The position numbers were made by a program, and so were the translations under genes. The notes under the pieces were generated by a model. The model searched no databases, was not told the origin of the DNA, and worked only from the letters and a program-made list of their open reading frames with translations. Positions 24,429 through 34,259 of a stretch of 45,924 nt of DNA are shown one piece after another. The DNA is from an uncultured Kiritimatiellota bacterium (GTDB lineage Bacteria > Verrucomicrobiota > Kiritimatiellia > RFP12 > DVOR01), in contig CALXSH010000010.1 of assembly GCA_944391065.1 (NCBI GenBank), forward strand, positions 1 to 45,924, in the 5' to 3' direction. How positions within the stretch are numbered: position 1 is the first letter of the stretch; every line of letters begins with the position of its first letter.

Positions 24429-26276
24429 TCAGCGGACGGCGTAGGGGTTGGGGACGTTGTACTGGTGGGAGAAGGCCGCAATGCGCCGCAGGAGCTCCTG
24501 CGAGGGATTGGAGGCGTAGTCCGAGAGCAGGTCGAACATCGCGCGTTCGGCCCAGGCGCGGCGGAGGTTGTCCTCCGTACGCGCAGCGGTGCCGAGATCG
24601 AAGGAGAAGACCGCATCGTAGGGCGAGGCGGCGGCTTCGCCGCGGAGCTGACAGGTGACGCGGCGGGTGGTTCTCGGCACGCGTCCGTAGAGGACCATCG
24701 GCCTGTCGGCATAGAGGTGGGTCAGGTGGCGGGGATGGACCTCGCTGCCGCTGGCGGCGCCGAAGATGAGGGTCGGATTCTTGAGAACGGGATTGCGGAT
24801 GGACTCGAAGACAGGGACGAGCTCCTCGGCCAGGTGATTGATATTGCCGGCCGTAGCGGTGTTCTCGCCGCGATTGGCGTAGGTCAGCATATCGAGGAAG
24901 TAGGGATTCCTCTTTTTCACGCCGAAGGTATAGACGGCGATGTTGCCCTGATTGATACGGGTGAACTCACCGATGATGCGGGCCGTCTCGGTCATGCCGA
25001 CAGTGGGTTCGCCGTCGGTCACAACGACGGCAATGAGGGGACGCTTGGGATCAGAGGGCAGCGTACGCAGGTCCTGCAGGAGGAGAAAAAGGTCCGTATT
25101 GCCGATGGCGCGGAGGGAATCGACGAAGGTCTCGGCCTTGACGCGCGTATCCGGATCGAAGGTCAGCCAGCCGCCCGAGGGGGCCAGGGTGACGTCGCGA
25201 AAGGCAAAGATATTGAAGCGGTCGCCGGCGCGGAGGGTATTGAAGAGAGCCGACTTCATGGCCTCCTTGCAGGCGGCCAAGCGGCGGCCGCCGATGGAGC
25301 CGGAGATATCCTGGATGAAGACGACATCCTTGGCCAGAATGGGGAGCGCGCCCTCCGGGCGGCGCTTCACGGTGAGGCGATAGTAGACATGACCGGCGTC
25401 CTCACGGGTCTCGAAGGTTTCGAGCTTCACCGAGAGGCGGTCGTCGATGGGCTGGTAGCCGCGCCCGGCGTCGGCGGGCAGCGGGACAGCCGCGACGGCT
25501 TCGGGCGGGGGCACGGCGGCCAAGGCCTCGGCGACGAGCGAAGAGGCCGCGACATCGAGGGCGGAGGGCACGGCGGCATCAGCCGCGGCCCTGCCGCCCT
25601 GGGCGACGAGGAAGTCGAGTCCGGCGCCGGAGCCCATGACGGGCAGGACAGGCGGCATGGCCAAGGCCGACAGGCCGCCATCCTCCTCACCGAGCGAGCT
25701 GGAGGCCAGGTCAGGTGCGTCGGGCACGCGGACGATGCGGTCATCGATCGTCCACTTCGGGTCCGGATTGGTGACACGCGTGAACTCCGTGTCGGGAACG
25801 GCCACGACGGCCTGACGGACGGAGACTTTGGGGATCAGCGCCTCGGGGAGCGGGGCTTCGGGCGCCTCGACGTCATCCGGCACGAGGCCGCCGGAAGGGA
25901 TTTCGGCGGCCTCAACAACGGGCACCTCGGGCATGTCCGGAGTGGCCTGTTCGGCGCGTTCGGCCAGATGGTCGGGGAGCGCCTCGGAGTCTGCGGAGGC
26001 ATCGGGGGCCGCGTCGGCCTCGGCGCGGACCGCGGGGCGCTCGAGGTCGGTCGCGTGAATCAGCTTCCCGATATGAACGGGCGGTAGGTTTTCGGGCGTC
26101 ACGTAGGCCTGACGGACGGCGTCCATCCGATCCGCGACGTTCTGCAGGCGGGCCTCTCGCAGCCAGTAGACGGCCACAAAGTGGAGGACCACCGAGAGAA
26201 CGACGGAGACGAAGAGCGCCAGACCGTGGCGTCCGAAGGAGAGGGTGTCGCCGGATTCGGCAGGCGTCATGCTCAT
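24429..26276 (-). CDS. Membrane-anchored VWA-domain protein
   Basis: A 615-aa protein with a single N-terminal transmembrane helix (residues 18-37), then a long Ala/Pro/Glu-rich region of low complexity (about 60-270), then a von Willebrand A domain at about 315-490. The metal site is complete: DISGS at 323-327, T394 in GNTD and D421 in TDGEP. The remaining 120 residues are beta-rich, with a helical end. The chain faces outward if the helix is a signal anchor. It lies 18 bp after secA on the same strand. The function is unknown; a role in secretion or surface assembly is only suggested by linkage. Confidence 0.8.
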   Translation of the reverse strand: MSMTPAESGDTLSFGRHGLALFVSVVLSVVLHFVAVYWLREARLQNVADRMDAVRQAYVTPENLPPVHIGKLIHATDLERPAVRAEADAAPDASADSEALPDHLAERAEQATPDMPEVPVVEAAEIPSGGLVPDDVEAPEAPLPEALIPKVSVRQAVVAVPDTEFTRVTNPDPKWTIDDRIVRVPDAPDLASSSLGEEDGGLSALAMPPVLPVMGSGAGLDFLVAQGGRAAADAAVPSALDVAASSLVAEALAAVPPPEAVAAVPLPADAGRGYQPIDDRLSVKLETFETREDAGHVYYRLTVKRRPEGALPILAKDVVFIQDISGSIGGRRLAACKEAMKSALFNTLRAGDRFNIFAFRDVTLAPSGGWLTFDPDTRVKAETFVDSLRAIGNTDLFLLLQDLRTLPSDPKRPLIAVVVTDGEPTVGMTETARIIGEFTRINQGNIAVYTFGVKKRNPYFLDMLTYANRGENTATAGNINHLAEELVPVFESIRNPVLKNPTLIFGAASGSEVHPRHLTHLYADRPMVLYGRVPRTTRRVTCQLRGEAAASPYDAVFSFDLGTAARTEDNLRRAWAERAMFDLLSDYASNPSQELLRRIAAFSHQYNVPNPYAVR

Positions 26277-26294
26277 GGCAGGTAACGGCGGATC

Positions 26295-29200
26295 TCAGCG
26301 ACCGCGGCCGCAGCAGGCCTTGTACTTCTTGCCGGAACCGCAGGGACAGGGATCGTTGCGGCCGACCTTGGTCTGGGCTTTCTTCGCGGGCGGCTCTGCG
26401 GCGGGCGCTGCGTCCTGGGCAGATTGGCCCCGGCCAAGGGCGGCCAAGAGGCTCTCGAGCGAACCGTCACCGGCAGTCGGGGGTTCGGCGGATTCGGGCG
26501 CGGGCCGACCGAAGCCGGGCACGGTCACGGTGAAGTTTGCGGGGCCCTGCGGGCGGCGAGGACCGGGCGCGGGAGCCGCAGGCGACGGGGCTGACACGGA
26601 CGCCGGCGCGCGACGGGGCGCGGCGGCCGCAGTGAGGTCGCCGAGGTCCTGATGGGCGGCGACGGCATGACGGGCGGCACGGGCACGCATGGCCATGTAG
26701 GCCTCAACGTTGGTCGTGGTCGTAAAGGCGTTGCGCACAACGCCGGTCTTGATGGCCTCCATGAGATCGGAGAACATCTCGAAGGCCTCGCGCTTGAATT
26801 CAACCAACGGATCGCGCTGGCCGTAGCCACGGAGACTGACGCTGCGACGGAGGTCATCCATGGCGGCGAGGAATTTTTGCCATTCTTCATCTATCGCGGT
26901 CAGGCAGACGATACGCTCAAGCATGGGAAGCATCTCGGGCACCTCACCCTGGCACTTGGACAGGTAGGCCTCTTCGATGCGGGCGTAGATTTCCTTGGTG
27001 GCCTCCTGGGGTTTGCCGGCCCAGGTCGCGCAGAGGGATTCAGGGATGTCGACGGGGAAGTTGCGCAGCCAATCGGCCAGTGCCTTGGGATCGGAGTCCT
27101 TGAGCGTGGGCAGAAGGGCTTCGCAACGGTCGGCGATGAGATCGTTGAAGATGTCGAGGATGCGTTCGTGGGCGGCGCCGGACTGGGTGAGGATCTCCTG
27201 ACGGAGCCCATAGATGATGGTGCGCTGGCGGTTCATCACGTCGTCGTACTGGAGCGTGCGCTTGCGGATGGCGAAGTTCTGCTCCTCAATCTTGCGCTGG
27301 GCACGTTCGACGGTGTGGTTGAGCCAACGATGCTCAATGGCTTCGCCCTCCTTCAGGCCGAGACGGCTCATGAGACCGGCCAGGCGGTCACCGCCGAAGA
27401 GACGCATGAGGTTATCCTCGAGCGAGAGATAGAAGCGGGATGCGCCGGGGTCGCCCTGACGGGAGCAGCGGCCGCGGAGCTGGCGGTCGATGCGGCGGGA
27501 CTCATGACGTTCGGAGGCGATGACGTAGAGACCGCAGGGACGCTCCTCCAGGAGTTTGCGCAGGGGACGCTTCTCGCCGGCAGGGACGCTGTCCAAGGTG
27601 AGGTTGCGGTCGTGAATCTGCTCCTCGCTCATCCAGACGACGCCGGGGCCGAGCTTGATATCGGTGCCGCGGCCGGCCATGTTGGTGGCGATGGTGACGG
27701 CGCCGGGCTGACCGGCCAAGGCGACGATTTCTGCTTCCTTGGCGTGATTCTTGGCGTTGAGGACGTTGTGGGGGATGCCGGCCATACGGAGCATGCGGCT
27801 GAGGACCTCGGAGGTGTCGACGGTCACGGTACCGAGCAGGACGGGCTGACCGCGGTCATGGGCGGCGCGGACCTCGGCAATGATGGCGCGGTACTTCTCG
27901 CGCTGGGTCTTGTAGATCAGATCGTTGCCATCGATGCGGCGGATGGGACGGTTGGTCGGGATGGCAACAACATCAAGATGGTAGATGTCATTGAATTCGG
28001 CGGCTTCGGTCTCGGCGGTACCGGTCATGCCGGCGAGCTTGTCGTAGAGACGGAAGTAGTTCTGAATGGTGATGGTGGCAAGGGTCTGGGTCTCGCGCTC
28101 AATGTCAACACCCTCCTTGGCCTCGACGGCCTGGTGGAGGCCTTCGCTCCAACGGCGGCCGGGCAGAATGCGGCCGGTGAATTCGTCGACAATCATGACC
28201 TTGTTGTCCTGGACGACGTACTGTTCGTCGCGGATGTAGAGGGCATAGGCGCGCAGGAGCTGGTCGACGATATGGAGGCGTTCGCTGCGGGCGGCGAAGG
28301 ACTCGCGGACGGCGCGGCGGGCGGCCTGGCGGTCCTCGTCGGTCATGTCCTTGCGGCCGTCAATCTCGGCCAGCATACCGGGCAGATCGGGGACGACGTA
28401 CATTTCCGGGTCATCGGGGGAGATAAACTTCGTCCCCTTGTCGGTAAGGGCGACCTCACGGGTCTTTTCGTCGATGGTGAAGAGCAGGGTTTCGCGGAGT
28501 TCACGGGCCTCACGCTTGCGCATGTCGGTAATCATCATCGACTCAACCTGCTCGTGCAGACGGCGGATGGCAGGCTCCTCAAGCATGTGCTGGAACTGTT
28601 TGTTCTTCGGCGTACCGTGGTAGACCTGATAGAGACGGCGCATGGCAAGATCGGTATTGCCGGCCTCGATGGCCTTACGGGCCTCGGCCAGCAACTGGGT
28701 GCAGATACGGGTCTGCTCGCGGAAGACGCGCTCGACGCGGGGCTTCTGTCCGACGTACTCTCCGGAGGTAGCCCGGCGGGAGGGCCCGGAGATAATCAGC
28801 GGGGTGCGGGCCTCGTCAATGAGAATGGAGTCGACTTCGTCGACGATGGCGAAGGCGTGACCGCGCTGAACGACTTGGGCGGGATCGGTGGCCATACCGT
28901 TGTCGCGAAGGTAGTCGAAACCGAACTCGCTGTTGGTGCCGTAGGTGATGTCACAGGCATACTGCGCGCGGCGCTCGGCAGGCGTCATCGAATTCTGGAT
29001 GCAACCGACGGTCAGGCCGAGATATTCAAAGAGATGGCCCATCCACTGGGCGTCGCGGCGGGCGAGGTAGTCATTGACCGTGACGAGATGGGTGGCCTTA
29101 CCGGTGAGGGCGTTGAGATAGAGGGGAAAGGTGGCGACGAGGGTCTTGCCTTCGCCCGTCTGCATTTCGGCAATCTTGCCCTGGTGGAGGACGATACCGC

Positions 29201-29501
29201 CGATAATCTGGACGTCGAAAGGAATCATGTTCCACTCAAGGACGTGACCGCAGACCTCGCGGGTGGTGCCGACCAAACGGCGGCAGGCGTTTTTGACGAC
29301 GGCGTAGGCCTCGGGCAGGATGCTGTCGAGCGACTCACCCTTGGCTACGCGCTCGCGGAATTCGGGGGTCTTGGCTTTCAGCTGCTCCTCGGTGAGCGCC
29401 TGATACTGCGCTTCCAGGGCGTTGACCTTGCGCACAATCGGCATCAGGCGCTTGATATCACGTTGATTTTTGGTACCGAAAATGAGTTTCAGGAGGTTCA
29501 T
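26295..29501 (-). CDS. secA: Protein translocase ATPase SecA
   Basis: Motor of the Sec pathway, pushing preproteins through SecYEG. At 1068 aa it is longer than E. coli SecA (901). Walker A is MQTGEGKT near residues 113-120 and DEVD is at 221-224, followed by ARTPLIISG. The helicase motif GRGTDIKLG and the scaffold region with YDDVMNRQR are intact. An Ala/Pro-rich linker of about 110 residues precedes the C-terminal SEC-C zinc motif CPCGSGKKYKACC, which binds SecB or ribosome. AAGGA is 5 nt before the ATG. The long plus-strand open frame across this gene is an artefact of codon bias. Confidence 0.98.
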   Translation of the reverse strand: MNLLKLIFGTKNQRDIKRLMPIVRKVNALEAQYQALTEEQLKAKTPEFRERVAKGESLDSILPEAYAVVKNACRRLVGTTREVCGHVLEWNMIPFDVQIIGGIVLHQGKIAEMQTGEGKTLVATFPLYLNALTGKATHLVTVNDYLARRDAQWMGHLFEYLGLTVGCIQNSMTPAERRAQYACDITYGTNSEFGFDYLRDNGMATDPAQVVQRGHAFAIVDEVDSILIDEARTPLIISGPSRRATSGEYVGQKPRVERVFREQTRICTQLLAEARKAIEAGNTDLAMRRLYQVYHGTPKNKQFQHMLEEPAIRRLHEQVESMMITDMRKREARELRETLLFTIDEKTREVALTDKGTKFISPDDPEMYVVPDLPGMLAEIDGRKDMTDEDRQAARRAVRESFAARSERLHIVDQLLRAYALYIRDEQYVVQDNKVMIVDEFTGRILPGRRWSEGLHQAVEAKEGVDIERETQTLATITIQNYFRLYDKLAGMTGTAETEAAEFNDIYHLDVVAIPTNRPIRRIDGNDLIYKTQREKYRAIIAEVRAAHDRGQPVLLGTVTVDTSEVLSRMLRMAGIPHNVLNAKNHAKEAEIVALAGQPGAVTIATNMAGRGTDIKLGPGVVWMSEEQIHDRNLTLDSVPAGEKRPLRKLLEERPCGLYVIASERHESRRIDRQLRGRCSRQGDPGASRFYLSLEDNLMRLFGGDRLAGLMSRLGLKEGEAIEHRWLNHTVERAQRKIEEQNFAIRKRTLQYDDVMNRQRTIIYGLRQEILTQSGAAHERILDIFNDLIADRCEALLPTLKDSDPKALADWLRNFPVDIPESLCATWAGKPQEATKEIYARIEEAYLSKCQGEVPEMLPMLERIVCLTAIDEEWQKFLAAMDDLRRSVSLRGYGQRDPLVEFKREAFEMFSDLMEAIKTGVVRNAFTTTTNVEAYMAMRARAARHAVAAHQDLGDLTAAAAPRRAPASVSAPSPAAPAPGPRRPQGPANFTVTVPGFGRPAPESAEPPTAGDGSLESLLAALGRGQSAQDAAPAAEPPAKKAQTKVGRNDPCPCGSGKKYKACCGRGR

Positions 29502-29540
29502 GCGAATCCTTGTTGCGTTCTGTGAGCTGAATGAGGCGAC

Positions 29541-29549
29541 ACTATATCA
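29541..29549 (-). promoter_or_regulatory. Extended -10 promoter of secA
   Basis: TGA-TATAGT on the minus strand (29549-29541), giving an mRNA leader of about 35 nt before the secA ATG at 29501. A -35 is not obvious. Confidence 0.5.
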
Positions 29550-29650
29550 AAAGCGGCGCCGCGACGCAGTCCGGTGAGATTCCGGCTGCGACGCGGAAAG
29601 AGGCCGCCACGGAGACTCCTGACGGCCTTGGGCACTGTGTCGGGCGGAAC

Positions 29651-30226
29651 TTACCAACCAAACGCGCCGCCGCGGTCCTTCTGCTTGGCAATATCGGTAG
29701 TCTTCTGGAAGACGGTCCGGCGGTTGCGGTCATTGAGCCGCAGCATGAAGGTGTAAGTCTTCTCGCGGGTGCTGCTGTTGGTGGCCTCGAGCTCCATGAT
29801 TTTGCCTTCGAGGTAGTAGTCGGCCTTGGAGGCCTCATACGTATTGGTACCGGAGACGAAGGCGTCCTGACGGTTGGCCTCAACGGCGCCGGCATCGGTG
29901 GCGATGATGGCGAAGAGGCCGCTGTTGAGCAGGTCTTCCTGAATGCGGCCGGCGACTTGGTCGATGTCGAAATTCAGGCTGCTGTCATTGACGATGGAGC
30001 CAAGCATCAGCGAAGGCATACGGCCGCCGGATGTGGCCTTGGCGACGGCAGGCGAGGCCAGCATGGCCTGCACGGTCGTGCCGGCGGCGTTGCGGATATC
30101 CTGCAGATCGATGCCGAAGGAGGTGACGGCCTCCGTGCCACCGGCCTGGATGCGGACGGGATCACTGGCGCAGCCGCAGGCAAGCAGGCCAAGCAGGGCG
30201 ACGGAAACAAGGGCGAAACGGTTCAT
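29651..30226 (-). CDS. lpoB: LpoB-family penicillin-binding-protein activator lipoprotein
   Basis: Outer-membrane lipoprotein; in E. coli LpoB reaches through the peptidoglycan to switch on PBP1b. This one is 191 aa with a lipobox ending at C17 (GLLAC). The body matches the family: FGIDLQDI near the start of the globular domain, SLMLGSIVNDSS, DYYLEGKIMELEA, and TYTFMLRLNDRNRRTVFQKT. The preceding gene is a YcfL-type lipoprotein, as in enterobacteria where ycfL and lpoB are adjacent, which supports the call. It is the last gene of a six-gene minus-strand operon. Confidence 0.85.
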   Translation of the reverse strand: MNRFALVSVALLGLLACGCASDPVRIQAGGTEAVTSFGIDLQDIRNAAGTTVQAMLASPAVAKATSGGRMPSLMLGSIVNDSSLNFDIDQVAGRIQEDLLNSGLFAIIATDAGAVEANRQDAFVSGTNTYEASKADYYLEGKIMELEATNSSTREKTYTFMLRLNDRNRRTVFQKTTDIAKQKDRGGAFGW

Positions 30227-30256
30227 GGTCTATCCTCTCTCCCGGAGGTGCCGGGA

Positions 30257-30682
30257 TCAATCGTTAAGTTCAAGCAGTTTTATGCGAAAATCCTTGGCGG
30301 TGGGGTTCGGCGCGGCGTAGACGAGACTCCGGCTCTCGCGGGCCATCATGCGGATCTGCTGCCACCCCTCGTTAGGAGAAGAGACACGCATGCCATCGCC
30401 GTCGTACCACTCCAGCAGCAGATTGAAGGTCTCCGGGTCGGAGGAGAGATTTTCGAGCTCGACCTGCAGGCGCATCACGCCGGTGGCGGCGACGGCCGTG
30501 CTCAGACGGGTCACGGCAACCGCGCCGTCCAGACCGGCGTCGGTAACGATACGGGCGTCACGGATGACGGTTGGCATGGCGGCTTTGTCCAAGTTTTCGA
30601 CGGTATTGACGGTGCTACGGCACCCCGCGGCAATCGCCGTCAGTGTCACAACGGCCAAGACTGTCCTCAGTGTAGGGATCAT
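30257..30682 (-). CDS. ycfL: YcfL-family lipoprotein
   Basis: A 141-aa predicted lipoprotein. The signal peptide ends in the lipobox Cys at residue 21 (IAAGC). The C-terminal half, with FNLLLEWYDGDGMRV, a WQQIRM segment and NPTAKDFRIKLLE, matches the YcfL/DUF1425 fold. The start at 30682 is preceded by AAAGGAA and begins the signal peptide; the upstream frame is not credible. The function of YcfL is unknown even in E. coli. It lies between a COG3014-type lipoprotein and lpoB. Confidence 0.8.
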   Translation of the reverse strand: MIPTLRTVLAVVTLTAIAAGCRSTVNTVENLDKAAMPTVIRDARIVTDAGLDGAVAVTRLSTAVAATGVMRLQVELENLSSDPETFNLLLEWYDGDGMRVSSPNEGWQQIRMMARESRSLVYAAPNPTAKDFRIKLLELND

Positions 30683-30714
30683 GGCGGAATTCCTTTCGTT
30701 TGTACCGATAAAGT

Positions 30715-32097
30715 TTAGCGCAGACGGAAGGCGCGGACAATCGCCCGCCCGCCATTTCCGAAAGTGCGTACATAAATGCACCAGGCCGAGCCCTCGGCGC
30801 CCAGCTTCACGGTCTGAGACTGCCCGTCGAGCGTCAGGGTGACCGATCGCTCTTCCGGCATCGGCAGACGCGCCACCGAGAAAGACTTGGGGAGCAGGTT
30901 CCAAGAGCGCGTATCGGCCGAATTGGTGGCGGTCTGATAACCGAGCGTGCCCAACCACGTCAGCCAGAAGATCAGCGGGTCCTGGCGCTCCGCGGCCCGC
31001 AGCGCCACATAGGCGGCGACACCCTTCGCCACGGCCGAGGAGACAGCCCGCGTCAGGATGACCGGCAGTTCACCGCAGAAGCTCTGCTTCACGACGGCCT
31101 CCATATCGCAGACGCGGACCGCCTGCACCCGGGCGCTCCCGGCGCCCAGCGAGGCCCGCACCTCTCCGGGGACGGACACCAGCTTCGGATACGCGATACC
31201 GACGTAGGAGACGTATTTAAAGGGAAGCGGCAGGTCAAACCGGATTTCCTCACGGTACGGCGCGAACCCATCCTCCTGAATCAGGTAGACGGTCGGCTGC
31301 CGATCGGGCGATTCGTGACGCGCGGCGCGGTCCAAATCGAAGCGCACAGCCTCACAGTCTGGCGCCATGGAGGCGACGCGGGCGAAACTCACGCGGGCCT
31401 GTTCGGTATCAGACTGACCGGAGCTGCGGTGATAACGGAAGAGACCGTTGAGATAATCGGCGAAGGGGTTGACGAAATTCTCATATCCACGTGTGTCGGG
31501 CAGGCCCTCGACGGCTCTGGCCGTCAGAGTCGGATCGTCCAGGCTGCTCCGGACGGTGGCGGCGTTGGCATCCTCGTCGATGGCCTTGCGATTGGCCTCA
31601 ATCTCCTTCCCGTAACGCTCCACGGCGGCGGCTTGGTGGCTCCGGGCGCGGACGAGGGCCGTCCGGGTCAGATCAAAACGGCCGCGTTCCATGCCGTTGA
31701 GGGCCTGGTAGACGTTGATCATAATCCCGTCATGGAAGGCACCGCGGTAGTCGGTGTGGGTCGCATTGGTCACCAAGGCGACGGCCTCCTCGGAAATTGA
31801 GACACGGGCCGCGTCGGCGTAGGTGTCGTAAATCCGTTCAGCCTCGTCTAGGACGGCGTCACTCATCGCTAAACGGCCCGCGGACCGGAGCGCCGTGGCA
31901 TACTCCAGCCGCCAAGGCAACGCGTCACGCTTCGGGGCTTCGGCGACCTTGGCGGCCAATCCCGAGCAGATGGCCTCGGCGCGGTTCCGCGTGAGGTCCT
32001 GACGGTACGACGCCATCCGTTCGGAATAGGTGGCGCAGCCGCAGAATAAGGCAGCCACGCCGAGCAGCAGCATCCGGCTCAGAGCACCCAGCTTCAT
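30715..32097 (-). CDS. COG3014-like lipoprotein
   Basis: A 460-aa predicted lipoprotein with signal peptide ending at about C21 (LFCGC). The middle is helical, with TPR-like content (about 40-240: TALRSAGRLAMSDAVLDEAE and RSHQAAAVERYGKEIEA), and the C-terminal part (about 270-460) is beta-rich with a hydrophobic stretch at about 370. The length, layout and neighbours (YcfL, LpoB) match the COG3014 lipoproteins that accompany lpoB/ycfL in several gammaproteobacteria; that match is from memory of gene order and should be tested. The ATG at 32097 is used rather than one 14 codons upstream. Confidence 0.65.
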   Translation of the reverse strand: MKLGALSRMLLLGVAALFCGCATYSERMASYRQDLTRNRAEAICSGLAAKVAEAPKRDALPWRLEYATALRSAGRLAMSDAVLDEAERIYDTYADAARVSISEEAVALVTNATHTDYRGAFHDGIMINVYQALNGMERGRFDLTRTALVRARSHQAAAVERYGKEIEANRKAIDEDANAATVRSSLDDPTLTARAVEGLPDTRGYENFVNPFADYLNGLFRYHRSSGQSDTEQARVSFARVASMAPDCEAVRFDLDRAARHESPDRQPTVYLIQEDGFAPYREEIRFDLPLPFKYVSYVGIAYPKLVSVPGEVRASLGAGSARVQAVRVCDMEAVVKQSFCGELPVILTRAVSSAVAKGVAAYVALRAAERQDPLIFWLTWLGTLGYQTATNSADTRSWNLLPKSFSVARLPMPEERSVTLTLDGQSQTVKLGAEGSAWCIYVRTFGNGGRAIVRAFRLR

Positions 32098-32104
32098 GAA
32101 TGGC

Positions 32105-32947
32105 TTACCTCTGCACCGGAGCGTCCGGCGCAATGCCACTGCCGACCACGGCCTTGGCGCCGTCGAGCAGCTCGCCCTGACTGAAAGCGTTCTCGACGTA
32201 GGTGATGCGGGCCTTACCGGAGGGAGAGCCCTTGATGCGGAAGCTCTCTCCGCTCTCCGGATCGACGACGGTGCGGCTCTTCGAAAAGACGGTCACAATC
32301 ATCCCGACCTCGAAAAAGCCGGCGCCGCGGTTGACCGTCACCGTGGTGCCGTCGACGTCAATGACGGAGGCGGGGAAAAGCGACAGCGTCAGCCGACTGA
32401 CGCTGTCGGCAGCGGCATCGGCGGCGATGCGCTCGGACAGGGTCTCCAACGAGGCGGCGTTGACCGCGTCGGCGGCCTGAACGACGGACTTCGTCACGGA
32501 GACGGTATCCAGGATACCGCCGGTCGTGGTATCGACGATACGGGTCTGCAACGTTACCGTGACGGCACGCCGGACCAGTCCGTCCTGCGAGGCGGAGGCG
32601 TCGTGCCACGCGGTGATTTCCGGCACCAACACGTTTTCGGCGCCGGTCAGTCGATTGTGTTCGGCCCCGCGCGTCTCCACGGCTCCGACGTCCGTCAGAC
32701 CGCGCTCAGCATCGGCGGCCGCCTCATAAGCGACGGAACGGTCAACCAGTTCAAACCGCCGGGTAGCGGAGAGACGCGCGGCCAATTCGCCGGTCAGCGC
32801 GACGCGGACCCGCTCCAAGGCCGGCGAGTCCGTCAGGGCAGGCGACACCACCGTCGGGGCGACATAAATCGTTTTCCGGGTCTGCTGCGCGCAGAGCGGC
32901 AACGCCGCCAGCAGGAGGGCGGCCGACAGAATCATGCGGATTTTCAT
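32105..32947 (-). CDS. CsgG/FlgT-like exported protein
   Basis: A 280-aa exported protein with signal peptide 1-20. Residues about 25-180 resemble the CsgG/curli-assembly fold, with a conserved IYVAPTVVSPAL start and a beta segment VTVTLQTRIVDTTTGGIL. Residues about 190-275 read like a FlgT C-terminal domain: VIDVDGTTVTVNRGAGFFEVG, then VVDPESGESF and GKARITYVENAFSQGEL. It contains no Cys of a lipobox type. AGGAGA lies just before the ATG. It sits in the LpoB operon, which suggests an outer-membrane or periplasmic assembly role; the exact function is not known. Confidence 0.6.
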   Translation of the reverse strand: MKIRMILSAALLLAALPLCAQQTRKTIYVAPTVVSPALTDSPALERVRVALTGELAARLSATRRFELVDRSVAYEAAADAERGLTDVGAVETRGAEHNRLTGAENVLVPEITAWHDASASQDGLVRRAVTVTLQTRIVDTTTGGILDTVSVTKSVVQAADAVNAASLETLSERIAADAAADSVSRLTLSLFPASVIDVDGTTVTVNRGAGFFEVGMIVTVFSKSRTVVDPESGESFRIKGSPSGKARITYVENAFSQGELLDGAKAVVGSGIAPDAPVQR

Positions 32948-32961
32948 GGCAGATTCTCCTT

Positions 32962-34245
32962 TCAGTGCCTGACGGGAACAACGACGGGCGCGCCGCCGGG
33001 ATAGAATTCCCGATGAATCTCGACCTCCGGCAGCTCCGTGGCCTCAACTTTTTCGTCGCGGCTGAAGTAAACGCGGTAACCGCTCTGAGCTAGCTGCTGG
33101 GCGTGTCCCTCAAGAACCTTGATGCGGGCCGGCAGAAGGGTCCGGTCAACCTCATGACGGTGCTCCTGCTCGGAGGCTTCCATGGCCATATCCTGGGCTT
33201 CGGCCGTCAGGCTCTGCATAAAGCGGATGGAGGTCAGGACACGGGCATACTGCGCAGCATCCATTCGGACACCGACATTGAGCTCCATGCCGTCGTAAGG
33301 TACCGTGTGCATCGTGACGTCATCGAAACCCTCGCGCCACAGGCGGATGCGGTGCGGGCCGGGCAGCATCGGGACGCGGCAAGGTGTCGTGCCGACGGTC
33401 ATGCCGTCAATTTCGACCATCATCCCCACGCCGGCCTTATCGGACGGCAGGAGTGTCTGCGAGGTGCCGTCGTAGCGCGGCAGATAGACAGGTGTATTGG
33501 TCGGATCGCAGGCATAAGCATCGATCGTCACGAGCGACCGCGCCTGCTTCTCCGCGTCACGGATGAGAGCAGCTTTCATCCGAAGCTCGTCGGCGACCTT
33601 CCGGGCGAATTCCTCCGCAAGGGATTCCTCAAAGGGATTGCCCTCAATCGAGATACCCGAAGAAATACGCTGCGTGCGCGAACCCGCGCAGGTACCGCCC
33701 TGGAGCGTGGCCCCGGTGTAGGCGTCCAGCACACGGTAAGATCCGGTCAGAGTATAGACGGCATTGACAATGGTGGCATGGCCGGGACGGTCTAGGCGCC
33801 TTTCGGCCCGATCGCAGCGGTCTAGGGAGACTGAGACCAAGTAGTCGGCACCGACCTGACGGGCCCGCTGAATCGGCGGGAGCTTGGCGATTTCGGCATC
33901 GTCCCCGGTGAAATCGGCCCCATCGATGATTTCAAGCGGGCTGCCGGCGGTTCCGGCAGCGACGCGATTAAGGATGATGGGGGCCAGCTGCCGCAGCCGA
34001 GAGTCGCCGGCACTGTCGGCGACCTCAATCATCGCCCGACGCGCGATCGGCCCCGGTGTGGGCGGCGGCACCTCGACCGTGGCCTTGTAATCGGCCTCGA
34101 CACGGACACTGCCGCCGCCTTCCAACGGCACTTCAAAGCTCTGCGTTGTCTGAGCCGTCTGCGCCGTAACCGCGGCCGCACAGGCAAGAGACGCCGCGAC
34201 AAGGACCCGCCGCAGGGCCATCATGGATACTGCTGTCGGATTCAT
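32962..34245 (-). CDS. Exported protein with a PEGA domain
   Basis: A 427-aa exported protein. The ATG at 34245 is preceded by AGGAGG and starts a signal peptide (cleavage near residue 28); an ATG 17 codons upstream lacks that support. The N-terminal half has a beta/alpha domain with an ADYLVSVSLDR segment like the CsgG-related lipoproteins. A PEGA domain lies at about 255-315, with VEIDGMTVGTTPCRVPMLPG. The last 100 residues are helical then beta. PEGA domains usually sit on the cell surface. It is the second gene of the operon, 14 bp after the LA_2272-type gene. Confidence 0.6.
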   Translation of the reverse strand: MNPTAVSMMALRRVLVAASLACAAAVTAQTAQTTQSFEVPLEGGGSVRVEADYKATVEVPPPTPGPIARRAMIEVADSAGDSRLRQLAPIILNRVAAGTAGSPLEIIDGADFTGDDAEIAKLPPIQRARQVGADYLVSVSLDRCDRAERRLDRPGHATIVNAVYTLTGSYRVLDAYTGATLQGGTCAGSRTQRISSGISIEGNPFEESLAEEFARKVADELRMKAALIRDAEKQARSLVTIDAYACDPTNTPVYLPRYDGTSQTLLPSDKAGVGMMVEIDGMTVGTTPCRVPMLPGPHRIRLWREGFDDVTMHTVPYDGMELNVGVRMDAAQYARVLTSIRFMQSLTAEAQDMAMEASEQEHRHEVDRTLLPARIKVLEGHAQQLAQSGYRVYFSRDEKVEATELPEVEIHREFYPGGAPVVVPVRH

Positions 34246-34259
34246 CGGCAGACCTCCTC

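Noticed and set aside
26652..29525. 957-codon plus-strand open frame opposite secA
   Set aside because: It mirrors secA codons; strong GC at third positions removes stop codons from the opposite strand. The product is low-complexity Gly/Asp/Leu-rich and has no motif.
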